DNA of 64,000 bases from Isosphaera sp. (lineage in GTDB: Bacteria > Planctomycetota > Planctomycetia > Gemmatales > Gemmataceae). Below are positions 35,113-42,740 of the stretch, piece after piece; within the stretch, counting starts at the first letter, position 1; each line of letters begins with the position of its first letter. The DNA lies in the NCBI GenBank assembly GCA_013822345.1, contig PNKH01000025.1, forward strand, positions 1-64,000, written 5' to 3'. The notes under the pieces are model-generated. The model searched no databases, was not told the origin of the DNA, and was given only the letters and a program-made list of their open reading frames with translations. A program made the translations under genes and the position numbers.

Positions 35113-35289
35113 GGAGACGCGTCTCCCGGTCTTCGGGGAAAGCGGACGGACCACTCCGTAACTTATGAGTCCGGGCGCGAAAGGCCACTCGGGCGAGAAG
35201 GATGCGTCGAGGGGTCCCGTCCCACGCCGGCACCCGTAAGTCGGCGCGAATGCGTCAAATCCTTCTAGCCGCCGGGCCGTCTCGTCGGG

Positions 35290-35295
35290 TAGGAT
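35290..35295 (+). promoter_or_regulatory. Candidate -10 box for the exported Gly-rich protein
   Basis: TAGGAT 40 nt before the ATG at 35335. The 222-bp divergent gap 35113-35334 otherwise shows no repeat, in contrast to most gaps here. Confidence 0.35.
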
Positions 35296-35334
35296 AACCG
35301 TCCCAAGGTCCACCCCCCTCCTCAGGGACCGGCC

Positions 35335-36045
35335 ATGTCTCGCGCCACACCCCTGCTCTCCGCCGCCCTCGCGCTCCTCCTCGCCGGGCCCGCCGCCGCC
35401 CGGGACGCCAAACCCGCCGACCTGGCCGACCTCCGCGACGCGGTGAAGGCCGCGGCGAAGAAGGGGAACAACGTCGGCGAGATCGCCAAGGCCGTCGACG
35501 CGGTCGGGCAACTGCTGGCGAAGGGGTGGGCCGCCCCGAAGCCGGGCGACGCCCCGCCGCCCGAGTTGGCCGCGCTGCGGGACGCGGTCGAGGCGGCCGC
35601 CCGCAAGGGCGAGAACGTCGACGGCATCCGCACGGAGCTGGAGGCGGTCGAGAAGGCGCTGGTCGGCCGGACGCTGACCGCGGCCAAGCCGGAGGTGACC
35701 CCGCTCGGCGAGCCGAAGGTCGAACCGGACCTGCCGCGGTTCGGGCGGGGCGGGGTGATCGTCCGCGGCGGCGGGGTGGTGATCGGCGGCGGCCGCCGGG
35801 TGGTGATCGGCGGGGGCGACGCCGGGTTCCGGTCGGTCACCATCTCGAACGACGCGTTCACCATCAAGGCGTCGCAGGGCGGGATCGAGTACGTGATCAG
35901 CGGCCGGCTCGCCGACGACGACGCGGACGCGGTCAAGGTGGTCATCACCGACGGCGAGAAGAAGGTCGAGGCCGAGTCGCTGAAGAAGGTGCCCGAGCAG
36001 TACCGCGAGGGCGTGGACAAGCTGCTCAAGTCGATCCGCCGCTGA
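35335..36045 (+). CDS. Exported protein with Gly-rich central repeats (236 aa)
   Basis: A signal peptide (residues 1-22, cleavage after PAAA) precedes two similar helical units (ADLRDAVKAAAKKGNNVGEI and AALRDAVEAAARKGENVDGI, about 54 residues apart), an internal duplication. Then comes a Gly/Val segment (GRGGVIVRGGGVVIGGG), a small beta region and a charged C-terminal helix. I recognise no family. It stands alone and is probably periplasmic or surface-located. Confidence 0.8.
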   Translation: MSRATPLLSAALALLLAGPAAARDAKPADLADLRDAVKAAAKKGNNVGEIAKAVDAVGQLLAKGWAAPKPGDAPPPELAALRDAVEAAARKGENVDGIRTELEAVEKALVGRTLTAAKPEVTPLGEPKVEPDLPRFGRGGVIVRGGGVVIGGGRRVVIGGGDAGFRSVTISNDAFTIKASQGGIEYVISGRLADDDADAVKVVITDGEKKVEAESLKKVPEQYREGVDKLLKSIRR

Positions 36046-36059
36046 CGGGTGTCGGGACC

Positions 36060-36111
36060 GGTGGGGCAGACATTCTTGTCTGCCCCGGCAGGCAGGAATG
36101 TCTGCCCCACC
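36060..36111. repeat. Inverted repeat GGTGGGGCAGACATTC, after the Gly-rich gene
   Basis: Arms GGTGGGGCAGACATTCTTG (from 36060) and its partner ending at 36111 pair with a few mismatches. It belongs to the same family as 27636-27701 and begins 15 nt after the stop codon. Confidence 0.8.
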
Positions 36112-36144
36112 CAGGGATCGATCGGTTGTCGCGCCCCCGGCCCC

Positions 36145-36177
36145 GGCGGTTCCCGCCTACAATGGGTGGGAACCGCC
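36145..36177 (+). promoter_or_regulatory. Dyad flanking a -10 box before the cytochrome gene
   Basis: GGCGGTTCCC (36145-36154) and GGGAACCGCC (36168-36177) are perfect 10-bp complements separated by 13 nt that contain TACAAT (36158-36163). A dyad centred on a -10 box is what a repressor operator would look like. It could also fold as a 5' hairpin if transcription starts upstream. Confidence 0.5.
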
Positions 36178-36190
36178 CGGGGGGTGCATG

Positions 36191-37534
36191 ATGCGTCACG
36201 TCTTCGCGGTTGTTCTTCTCTCCGCCACCGTCACCCCGTCACCCGCCGCCGACCCGACACCCGCCGGGCGCGGGTACAAGGCCCTGACCGAGACCGCCTT
36301 CATCCCGGCGTTCTGGAGCACCAAGGCGTTGCCGAACGCCTGGCGGCACTGGGACGGCGTCGCCGAGAAGCCGGCCGACTACGACGCCGCGGTCCGCGAC
36401 CGGTACGGCCTCCACCCGGCCCCGTACCCGAACGGCGGGCTGCCGATGGGGCTGCGGGCCGCGAACCTGGTCCTCGGCCGCGGGGTCGGGCTCGACTGCA
36501 TGCTCTGCCACGGCGGGTCCGTCCTCGGCACGAGTTACGTCGGCCTCGGGAACAGCACGCTGGACGTGCAGGCGCTGTTCGAGGACCTGGCGAAGGCCGA
36601 CGGGCGGGACCCGAAGCTGCCGTTCACGTTCGCCAACGTCCGCGGTACGAACGAGGCGGACGGGTTCGGCGTCTACCTGCTCGGGCTCCGCAACCCGGAC
36701 CTGTCGGTCCGCGGCGACTGGAAGGACCTCGGGCTGCACGACGACACCTGCGCCGACGTGCCGGCGTGGTGGCTGTTGCGGAAGAAGAAGACGATCTACC
36801 ACACCGGGGCGACGGACGCGCGGAGCGTCCGCACCCTGATGCAGTTCATGATGCACCCGCTGAACCCGCCCGAGGCGTTCCACAAGGCCGAGCCGGCGTT
36901 CCGCGACGTCCAGCAGTACCTCCTGAGCCTGGAGCCGCCGAAGTACCCGTTCCCGGTCGACCGGGCGAAGGCGGCGCGGGGGAAGGAACTGTTCGCGGAC
37001 AACTGCGCGAAGTGCCACGGCACCTACGGCGAGGAGTGGACGTACCCGAACAGGGTGATCCCGCTGGACGAGATCGGGACCGACCCGAAGCGGCACGCCG
37101 GGATCGAGGTCGCCTACGGGGCGGCGTACTCGGAGTCGTGGTTCGGGAAGGAGCGGGCCGGGTGGTTCGTGGACGGGAAGGCGCTGCGGTGGACGGCCGG
37201 GTACCAGGCCCCGCCGCTGGACGGCGTCTGGGCGACCGCCCCGTACCTGCACAACGGCAGCGTCCCGACGCTCGACGGGGTGTTGAACTCGAAGGCGCGG
37301 CCGAAGCTGTTCACCCGGAGCTACCGGACCGGCGAGGCGGACTACGACAAGGAACGGGTCGGGTGGAAGGTGACGGAGTTGCGCGAGCCGCCGTCGGAGA
37401 AGGTGCCGGCGGTCGAGCGGCGGAAGGTGTACGACACGTCGAAGCCGGGCCGCGGGAACGGCGGCCACACCTACGGCGACCACCTGACGGACGCGGAGCG
37501 GGCCGCGGTGGTGGAGTACCTGAAGACGCTGTGA
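36191..37534 (+). CDS. Di-haem c-type cytochrome (peroxidase/RoxA-like superfamily)
   Basis: The 447-aa protein has a signal peptide (to about residue 20) and two CxxCH haem motifs, MLCHGG near residue 100 and CAKCHG near 275. The C-terminal signature TAPYLHNGSVPTLDGVL is typical of di-haem cytochrome c peroxidases and related RoxA-like oxygenases. It would act in the periplasm on a peroxide or organic substrate. The substrate is not predictable. Two Met codons lie together at 36188 and 36191; 36191 gives better spacing to the GGGGGG run. The dyad/-10 at 36145-36177 lies directly upstream, suggesting regulation. Confidence 0.9.
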   Translation: MRHVFAVVLLSATVTPSPAADPTPAGRGYKALTETAFIPAFWSTKALPNAWRHWDGVAEKPADYDAAVRDRYGLHPAPYPNGGLPMGLRAANLVLGRGVGLDCMLCHGGSVLGTSYVGLGNSTLDVQALFEDLAKADGRDPKLPFTFANVRGTNEADGFGVYLLGLRNPDLSVRGDWKDLGLHDDTCADVPAWWLLRKKKTIYHTGATDARSVRTLMQFMMHPLNPPEAFHKAEPAFRDVQQYLLSLEPPKYPFPVDRAKAARGKELFADNCAKCHGTYGEEWTYPNRVIPLDEIGTDPKRHAGIEVAYGAAYSESWFGKERAGWFVDGKALRWTAGYQAPPLDGVWATAPYLHNGSVPTLDGVLNSKARPKLFTRSYRTGEADYDKERVGWKVTELREPPSEKVPAVERRKVYDTSKPGRGNGGHTYGDHLTDAERAAVVEYLKTL

Positions 37535-37542
37535 CCCCGACC

Positions 37543-37604
37543 GTCCGAGCCGGAAGCGTGAGCGACGGCCACCTGCATCCGTCGCTCACGCTTCCGGCTC
37601 GGAC
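37543..37604. repeat. Inverted repeat between convergent cytochrome and cupin genes
   Basis: Perfect 25-bp arms (37543-37567, 37580-37604; GTCCGAGCCGGAAGCGTGAG core, a variant of family B) with a 12-nt loop. It starts 9 nt after the cytochrome stop and ends 3 nt from the cupin stop. Confidence 0.92.
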
Positions 37605-37606
37605 GA

Positions 37607-38095
37607 TCACCCCCGCGGCGTCAGCCGCGCGATCTCGTCCGCGAACGCGGTCCACTTCGCCGTCAGCTCCGCCCGCGACCCGCCGGTGTAGTCGGCGTAG
37701 TCGAACCCCGGCGCCACGGTGCAGCCGAGCAGCGCGAACCCCTCACCGCCGACGAGCCGCGTCCCCTGCCACACGCCGCCCGGCACCACCAGTTGCGGCA
37801 CCTGGCCGGCGGCCACGTCCGACCCCAGCACCACCTCCCGCCCCGCCCCGTCCGGCCACAGTTGCAGCATCCGCACCGGCGCCCCGAGGTAGAAGTGGAA
37901 CACCTCGTCGCCGGGCAGGACGTGCAGTTCCGAGACGTGCCCGGGCTTGAGCAGGTAGTAGATGGCGGTCGACGCGCTGCGGGTGCCGCCGTGCGCCGGG
38001 ACGGCGGCCGCCGACCGGTACGTCTCGCGGAAGAACCCGCCCTCGACCGGGTGCGGCTGAAGGTTCAGCAGGCGGATCACGTCGTCGGCGGTCAT
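37607..38095 (-). CDS. Cupin_5 / DUF985-family protein
   Basis: The 162-aa protein matches the DUF985 (Cupin_5) family: an N-terminal LNLQPHPVEGGFFRETYRS, IYYLLKPGHVSELHVLPGDE with cupin-type residues, and a late WQGTRLVGGEGFALLGCTVAPGF. The family is a single-domain cupin of unknown substrate; some members are annotated as sugar epimerase-like. All core residues appear intact. It lies between two strong inverted repeats, so it is probably monocistronic. Confidence 0.93.
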   Translation of the reverse strand: MTADDVIRLLNLQPHPVEGGFFRETYRSAAAVPAHGGTRSASTAIYYLLKPGHVSELHVLPGDEVFHFYLGAPVRMLQLWPDGAGREVVLGSDVAAGQVPQLVVPGGVWQGTRLVGGEGFALLGCTVAPGFDYADYTGGSRAELTAKWTAFADEIARLTPRG

Positions 38096-38105
38096 GTCGC
38101 CTCCT

Positions 38106-38174
38106 GGCGAACCGCGACCGTCAGGGAGCGGGTGTTCGTGGGCGCTACCCGCTCCCTGACGGTCGCGGTTCGCC
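38106..38174. repeat. 27-bp inverted repeat after the methyltransferase gene
   Basis: Perfect arms GGCGAACCGCGACCGTCAGG... (38106-38132) and 38148-38174, loop 15 nt, ending 3 nt from the stop of the methyltransferase gene. Confidence 0.92.
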
Positions 38175-38176
38175 GG

Positions 38177-39214
38177 TCACACGTTTGCCAGCACCACCGA
38201 GTACCCGCGGTTCTCGATCACCGAGCAGTCGCCGTACGTGTCGAAGATCAGCGGCACCACCGCGGTCGGCATCTTGGTCACGATCGCGTACCGCCCGCCG
38301 GGCTTCAAGAGGTCGCGCGTCCCCTCCACGAACAGCGCCGTGATCTCCGACTTCGCGTAGTACGGCGGGTTCGCCAGGATCGCGTCGAACGAGCCCGGCT
38401 GCAGCCCCTCCAGCCGGGTGGCGGCGACGAACCGCGGGTCGGGGGTGTTGTTCGCCTTCGCGTTCAGCTCCGCCAGCGCCACCGCCCGCAGGCTGCTGTC
38501 GACGAACGTCACCCCGCCGGTCGGCCCGGCCTTCGCCCCGGCCAGGCACCCGACCGCCCCGTTCCCGCACCCCAGGTCGAGCACCCGGTCGCCGGCCCGC
38601 ACCTCCGCCACCTCCAGCATCGCCCGCGACCCGTTGTCGAACCGCCCGTACCCGAACGTCCCGGGCCGGGACACGAACTCCAGCCCCGGCCCGTCGCCGA
38701 CCTTCGCGTGGAACGTCACCTCGTGCCGCCGCCGCTTCACGTCCTCGGCCGGCCGGGTGCTCCAGAACGCCATCCCGTGCTCGCTCGCCGGCGTCTCGCC
38801 GCACTTCCCGTACACCTTCTTGTGCCACTTTGCGAACCGGTTGTCCTTCTCGTACTCGGAGAGTGTGAGGAACAGCCCGCCCGGGGCGAGGACGTGGTAC
38901 GCCTGCTCGACCACGTCGAGCTTGAGTTCGCGGTCGGCGTGGGCGGACGCCGGGAAGATGACGGTGTGGAACCGGGCCGGCAGGTCCCACAGGTCCGGGA
39001 CGGTGACCACCTCGGCGGCCGCCCCGACCTCGGCCAGGCACTCCCGGACGCGGGCCGTCTGGTGCAGGTCGAACTGGGCGCAGGTGACTTCGGCCTCGGG
39101 CAGGTTCAGGGCCTTGACGAGGTTGGCGACCGGCCACGGCGGGCCGAGGGCGAACAGGACCGGCGGCTTGACCCGGCGGGCGACCGTCGCGAACAGGTCG
39201 GTGACGTGCTTCAT
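38177..39214 (-). CDS. RlmG/RsmC-like class I methyltransferase
   Basis: The 345-aa protein has two related halves as in RsmC/RlmG rRNA guanine-N2 methyltransferases. The C-terminal half is catalytic, with the SAM motif VLDLGCGNGAVG (around residue 211) and the target-base motif NPPYY (around 285). The N-terminal half is a degenerate copy. A ribosomal RNA target is inferred from that architecture. A -10-like TAGAAT ends only 6 nt before the ATG, so the mRNA may be leaderless or nearly so. Confidence 0.9.
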   Translation of the reverse strand: MKHVTDLFATVARRVKPPVLFALGPPWPVANLVKALNLPEAEVTCAQFDLHQTARVRECLAEVGAAAEVVTVPDLWDLPARFHTVIFPASAHADRELKLDVVEQAYHVLAPGGLFLTLSEYEKDNRFAKWHKKVYGKCGETPASEHGMAFWSTRPAEDVKRRRHEVTFHAKVGDGPGLEFVSRPGTFGYGRFDNGSRAMLEVAEVRAGDRVLDLGCGNGAVGCLAGAKAGPTGGVTFVDSSLRAVALAELNAKANNTPDPRFVAATRLEGLQPGSFDAILANPPYYAKSEITALFVEGTRDLLKPGGRYAIVTKMPTAVVPLIFDTYGDCSVIENRGYSVVLANV

Positions 39215-39220
39215 GCGGGC

Positions 39221-39226
39221 ATTCTA
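39221..39226 (-). promoter_or_regulatory. Candidate -10 box immediately before the methyltransferase ATG
   Basis: Minus-strand TAGAAT ends 6 nt before the start codon, which would place the transcription start at or next to the ATG. Confidence 0.4.
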
Positions 39227-39234
39227 CCGCCCGC

Positions 39235-39768
39235 CTACGGCTTCTTCTTGCGGGCCTTCTCGACCAGCGACTCGTACCGGTCCTTCACCGCCCGGTCGAG
39301 GTTGTCGCGGAACTTCGCCAGGTCGTCCTTCGCCAGGGTGAGCTCGGTCCGCAGCAGCTCCACCCGGTGTTCCAACCCCTGCAGCTCCAGCTCCACCAAC
39401 TCCTTCGCCAGCGCCTGCAACTGCTCCTCCGCTTTCTTCCGGTCGTCCTCCTTCGGCGTCGCCAGCCGGGCGACCAGCACCAGCGCCTTGTTCTCCGCCT
39501 TCCAGACGCTCAACTCCAGGTCGTGCCGCTTCGGGTCGTCCTGCAGGTCGGCCAGCAGCTCGGTCACCTGGAACGTCTCCCGCACCTGCAACTCGTAGGC
39601 GGGGCGGTTCGCCTTCTTCAGCTCGTCGAGCAGCGGGACGAGTTCCGGGCAGTGCTTGCGGACGAAGTGGAGGGCGGCGGCCTCCCGCTCCTCGGTGAAC
39701 CGCGGGAGCGGTTCGGCCGCCCCGGCGGGGGCGGCGGCCAGCACGGCGGCCAGGGCCAGGCGGGACAT
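39235..39768 (-). CDS. Exported coiled-coil protein (177 aa)
   Basis: A short signal peptide (residues 1-17, cleavage after AGA) is followed by a helical, charged protein with a coiled coil over about 105-170 (EEQLQALAKELVELELQGLE..). I recognise no family. It lies downstream of the ECF sigma/anti-sigma pair on the same strand, separated by a 27-bp inverted repeat, so it may be a distal member of that operon with reduced expression or an independent gene. Confidence 0.8.
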   Translation of the reverse strand: MSRLALAAVLAAAPAGAAEPLPRFTEEREAAALHFVRKHCPELVPLLDELKKANRPAYELQVRETFQVTELLADLQDDPKRHDLELSVWKAENKALVLVARLATPKEDDRKKAEEQLQALAKELVELELQGLEHRVELLRTELTLAKDDLAKFRDNLDRAVKDRYESLVEKARKKKP

Positions 39769-39782
39769 CGGCTACCTCGTGG

Positions 39783-39863
39783 CGGGAGGGCGAGGCTCCT
39801 GCCGAGCCGGAAGCGCAACGGGATCGGCTCCGCCCGCGGCTCGGCAGGAGCCTCGCCCTCCCG
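39783..39863. repeat. 27-bp inverted repeat after the anti-sigma gene
   Basis: Perfect arms (39783-39809, 39837-39863; CGGGAGGGCGAGGCTCCTGC core) with a 27-nt centre, ending 3 nt from the anti-sigma stop codon. Confidence 0.92.
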
Positions 39864-39865
39864 GG

Positions 39866-40429
39866 CTACGGCTCGCGGCCGTCCGCCGGGCGGGCCGGGA
39901 AGGCGGCCGCGTCCCGGAACTTCTGCCGCCACCGCATCTCGTCGTCGTGGGTCTTCTCGACGTGCTCCGGGGTGCTCAGCGCCGCCCACACCTCGGCCAC
40001 CGACGGCTCGTCCCCGCCCGCCTCCTCGACCTCCCGCGGGGCCGGCGCCACGGCGACCACCGGGACCGGGGCGGCGACCGGCGTCGCGGTCGGCACCGGT
40101 TCGGCGAGCGACAGCCCGACCACCGCACACGCGGCGACCGCGGCCGCACCCAGCCCGGCCCACACCAGCGGGTGCCCGCGGTACGCCCGCCGGGCCAGCC
40201 ACCCCGGGCAGCACCCGGTCAGCCGCTCCCGGATCAGCGCCCGGTACGACCGGTGCGGCGACGGCGGGGCCTGGCCGAGGGCCGCGGCCGACAGCCGGAC
40301 CGCCTCGCCCAGCGCCTCCCGGGCGGCCTGGTCGGCGGCCAGCCGGCCCTCGAACGCGGCCGCCTCGGCCGGCGGCAGGTCGCCGGCCGCGTACCGCAGG
40401 GCGGTCGTCTGGAGGGCGGGGTCAGGCAC
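39866..40429 (-). CDS. Probable anti-sigma factor, single-pass membrane protein
   Basis: The N-terminal ~80 residues are helical with the pattern RYAAGDLPPAEAAAFEGRLA, typical of planctomycete anti-sigma domains that lack zinc-binding His/Cys. One membrane helix lies at about residues 90-108, then a Pro-rich extracytoplasmic linker and a charged tail. It should hold the ECF sigma factor encoded directly upstream until an envelope signal arrives. Its start overlaps the sigma gene by 8 bp, showing translational coupling. Assignment rests on context and topology more than on strong motifs. Confidence 0.82.
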   Translation of the reverse strand: MPDPALQTTALRYAAGDLPPAEAAAFEGRLAADQAAREALGEAVRLSAAALGQAPPSPHRSYRALIRERLTGCCPGWLARRAYRGHPLVWAGLGAAAVAACAVVGLSLAEPVPTATPVAAPVPVVAVAPAPREVEEAGGDEPSVAEVWAALSTPEHVEKTHDDEMRWRQKFRDAAAFPARPADGREP

Positions 40430-40964
40430 CGCGGGCCTCCCACAAGAGTCGGAGCCGCTTCAGCCCCTCGTGCATCCGCGACAGGGCGGTGTTCAGCGGG
40501 CAGCCGAGCGCCGCCGCCACCTCCCGGAACGTCTTCCCCTCGAACACCCGGGCGGCGATCACCGCCCGCTGCGAGTCCGGCAACAGCCCCAGCAATTCCC
40601 GCACCGCCCGGGCGTCGTCCGCCCGCCCGGCCCGGGCGTCCGACCCGTCGTCCCCGACCAGCCCGAGCAGCACCAACTCGTCCGCCTGGGTCGGCACCCG
40701 CCTGGCCCGCCGCTTCAGGAGCATCGCCTGCCGGTGGGCGACGGTGAACAGCCACCCGCGGAACGTCTCCCCGTCCACCGCGTCGGCGTACCGGACCGCC
40801 TGGACGAACGTCTCCTGCAGGGCGTCCTCGGCCGCGTGGTGGTCGCGGAGCACCCCGAACAGGAACCGGAACACCGGCCCCTCGTACCGGGCCACTAGGT
40901 CCTCGAGGGCGGCCGCGTCCCCGCCGCGGAACCGGGCCAGCAGTTCGGCGTCGGACGGGGTCAT
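40422..40964 (-). CDS. ECF-type RNA polymerase sigma factor
   Basis: The 180-aa protein has sigma region 2 (VARYEGPVFRFLFGVLRDHH, AEDALQETFVQAVRY, RGWLFTVAHRQAMLLKRR) and region 4 (LPDSQRAVIAARVFEGKTFR, AALGCPLNTALSRMHEGLKR). A ~25-residue Asp/Ala-rich linker connects them. It would direct transcription of an unknown regulon and is probably controlled by the coupled anti-sigma factor. It also overlaps the upstream zinc-ribbon gene by 4 bp (ATGA), forming a three-gene operon. Confidence 0.94.
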   Translation of the reverse strand: MTPSDAELLARFRGGDAAALEDLVARYEGPVFRFLFGVLRDHHAAEDALQETFVQAVRYADAVDGETFRGWLFTVAHRQAMLLKRRARRVPTQADELVLLGLVGDDGSDARAGRADDARAVRELLGLLPDSQRAVIAARVFEGKTFREVAAALGCPLNTALSRMHEGLKRLRLLWEARGA

Positions 40965-41935
40965 TCCTCGTCCTCGTCGGCCGGCTTCTTCCGCCGCTTC
41001 TTCGGCTTCTCCTCCTCCTCTTCCTCCTCGCCCCCGTCGCCGTCCTCGTCATCCCCGCCCTTGCCCGTCAGCCCGCCGAGCAGCTTGCGGCCGATCTTCC
41101 CCGCGGCCCGCTTCGCCGCCCGCTTGGCGGCCCGCGTCACCATGTCGTCCCCGTCCTCGTCCTCCTCGTCCCCGTCCTCGTCGTCTTCCTCCTCGTCGTC
41201 GTCGTCGCCGTCCTCGTCGCCCTCCTCGTCGTCCTCCGGGCCGCCCTCCGACTCTTCAAACCCCGCCTTCACCTTCGGGTTCTGCAGCATCACGATCCCG
41301 TAGATCCCGACCAGGAGCGGGACGCACCCCATCACCGACCCGACGTACGCCCACGGGTACGAGTCGAGCTCCTGCATCTTGCTCGCCCCCCAGCAGACCA
41401 GGCCGCCCCAGAGGAAGCAGCAGCACCCGACGACCATCGTCAAGAGCGCCTCCTCCAGCTCCTCGTCCCCGGGCGGGGCGTCGTTGAACACCAGCGGCCA
41501 CATCCCGATGACGAAGATGACGATCCCGGCGGCCAGGGTGAGCAGCCCCTCGGCGGTCAGGAGGTTGGCCGGCATCACCAGCAGGGCCTGGGCCGGGCCG
41601 CGGGCGCTCTTCTTGAACTTGTCCTTCGGGCTCACGAACTTCGGCTTGTTCTTCTCCGCCGCCTTCAGCTCCTCCTCCGTCTCCCGCACCACCCCGTACC
41701 CCTTCTTGACCGACTCGTCCGACTCGTCGTCGTCGTCGGCGAACGGCCGCTTCACCCCCCCGGCCGCGGCGGCCGCCGGCTCCGGGATGGGGGCCGGGAC
41801 CTCGGCCGCCGCCGGCTCCGGGACGAACGGCTTGCCGCACTTCGGGCACTTGACCGTCTTCCCGGTCGCCACCCGCGCGGCCGTCTTCAGGGGAACCCCG
41901 CAGTCGGGGTTCGGACAGGTGTACGAGACGGACAT
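40961..41935 (-). CDS. Zinc-ribbon membrane protein with highly acidic domain
   Basis: The 324-aa protein begins with a CxxxxC/CPKC zinc ribbon (residues 7-34), then a Pro/Ala linker, an acidic patch and three to four membrane helices between about 115 and 220. A stretch of about 60 residues that is almost only Asp and Glu follows, then a basic Lys/Arg segment (AAKRAAKRAAGKIGRK) and another Glu run. Very acidic segments can mimic nucleic acid or bind cations. It is the first gene of the sigma-factor operon, coupled by ATGA overlap, so it may act as sensor or accessory regulator. No family is recognised. Confidence 0.82.
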   Translation of the reverse strand: MSVSYTCPNPDCGVPLKTAARVATGKTVKCPKCGKPFVPEPAAAEVPAPIPEPAAAAAGGVKRPFADDDDESDESVKKGYGVVRETEEELKAAEKNKPKFVSPKDKFKKSARGPAQALLVMPANLLTAEGLLTLAAGIVIFVIGMWPLVFNDAPPGDEELEEALLTMVVGCCCFLWGGLVCWGASKMQELDSYPWAYVGSVMGCVPLLVGIYGIVMLQNPKVKAGFEESEGGPEDDEEGDEDGDDDDEEEDDEDGDEEDEDGDDMVTRAAKRAAKRAAGKIGRKLLGGLTGKGGDDEDGDGGEEEEEEEKPKKRRKKPADEDEE

Positions 41936-42045
41936 CGACAGCTCCGGGGGCCGGCCGGCGGCGACCGGGGTTGACGGGCTTACGGGGAATGGTAACCGAC
42001 CGCGGGGCGGTCCGCCAGCGACCGCCCCCGTTTCGGGCGCGCCGC

Positions 42046-42088
42046 CGCCGCTTGCGGCGTTGCGGCGGTCGCAACGCCGCGAGCGGCG
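42046..42088. repeat. Family A stem-loop after the Dabb gene
   Basis: 19-bp arms (42046-42064, 42070-42088) with one T/C variation and a 5-nt loop, 11 nt from the stop of the Dabb-domain gene and upstream of the acidic zinc-ribbon gene. Confidence 0.9.
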
Positions 42089-42098
42089 GACCGGGGAC

Positions 42099-42539
42099 TC
42101 ACTTGTCCTTCTTCCCGGCCTTGAAGTCGGCGAACTCGGAGTCGAACACCCGGACCTTCGCCCACCCGGCCTTGTTCTCCTCGATGAACTTCAGGTGTTC
42201 GGGGTGGTCCTGGTACTTGTCGTGGGCGGCCTGGTCGGCGAACACGAGGTGCAGGGCCACGTCCCAGTCCCGGTCGTTCACCTCCCGCTTCAGCCCGTCC
42301 GCCAGCACCCCCGCCGAGAAGAACACCACCCCGTCGTGGTCCGCCAGGTACTTCTTGCACGCGTCCACCAGCTTCTGCCGGTTCGCCGCCGTCGGGTCCT
42401 TCAGCTTGAAGTACACCATGTGCCCGATCAGCGGGCCGGCGGCCTTGGCCGGCTTCGCCGCCGCGGTCGTCGGGTCCTGGGCCGGGGCGGAGACGGTCGT
42501 CAGGGCGGCCAGCGCGGCGGCGAGCGCGAGGCGGGTCAT
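42099..42539 (-). CDS. Exported Dabb (stress-responsive A/B barrel) protein
   Basis: After a signal peptide (residues 1-20) the protein has the Dabb pattern: GHMVYFKLKDPTAANRQKLV, a central FFSAG, then DWDVALHLVFADQAAHDKYQ and a late HLKFI. Dabb proteins are small ferredoxin-like dimeric barrels; most have no assigned reaction, and exported versions are common in planctomycetes. The start at 42539 gives the signal peptide. It diverges from the GAF/membrane-fusion gene. Confidence 0.9.
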   Translation of the reverse strand: MTRLALAAALAALTTVSAPAQDPTTAAAKPAKAAGPLIGHMVYFKLKDPTAANRQKLVDACKKYLADHDGVVFFSAGVLADGLKREVNDRDWDVALHLVFADQAAHDKYQDHPEHLKFIEENKAGWAKVRVFDSEFADFKAGKKDK

Positions 42540-42672
42540 GTGAATTCCCCTGAATGTGGCCGGTCGGGAGGCCCGGGGGACATATACAGAATGGCGAAGA
42601 AGTTTCGAGCACCGCCGGCCCGCCGGCGGCCACGTCGTCCCGACCCGCACCGCCCGCACGACCGGCTCAACT

Positions 42673-42702
42673 TGCCCCGCCGGCCGTCCGCGCGGTATGC
42701 TC
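42673..42702 (+). promoter_or_regulatory. Candidate promoter of the GAF/membrane-fusion gene
   Basis: TTGCCC (42673-42678), 18 nt, TATGCT (42697-42702), placed 39 nt before the GTG start at 42741. It is the likely promoter for the plus-strand export cluster. Confidence 0.5.
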
Positions 42703-42740
42703 GTGCCACCGTCCCCCGTGCCGCCCACGAGGAACCCGCC

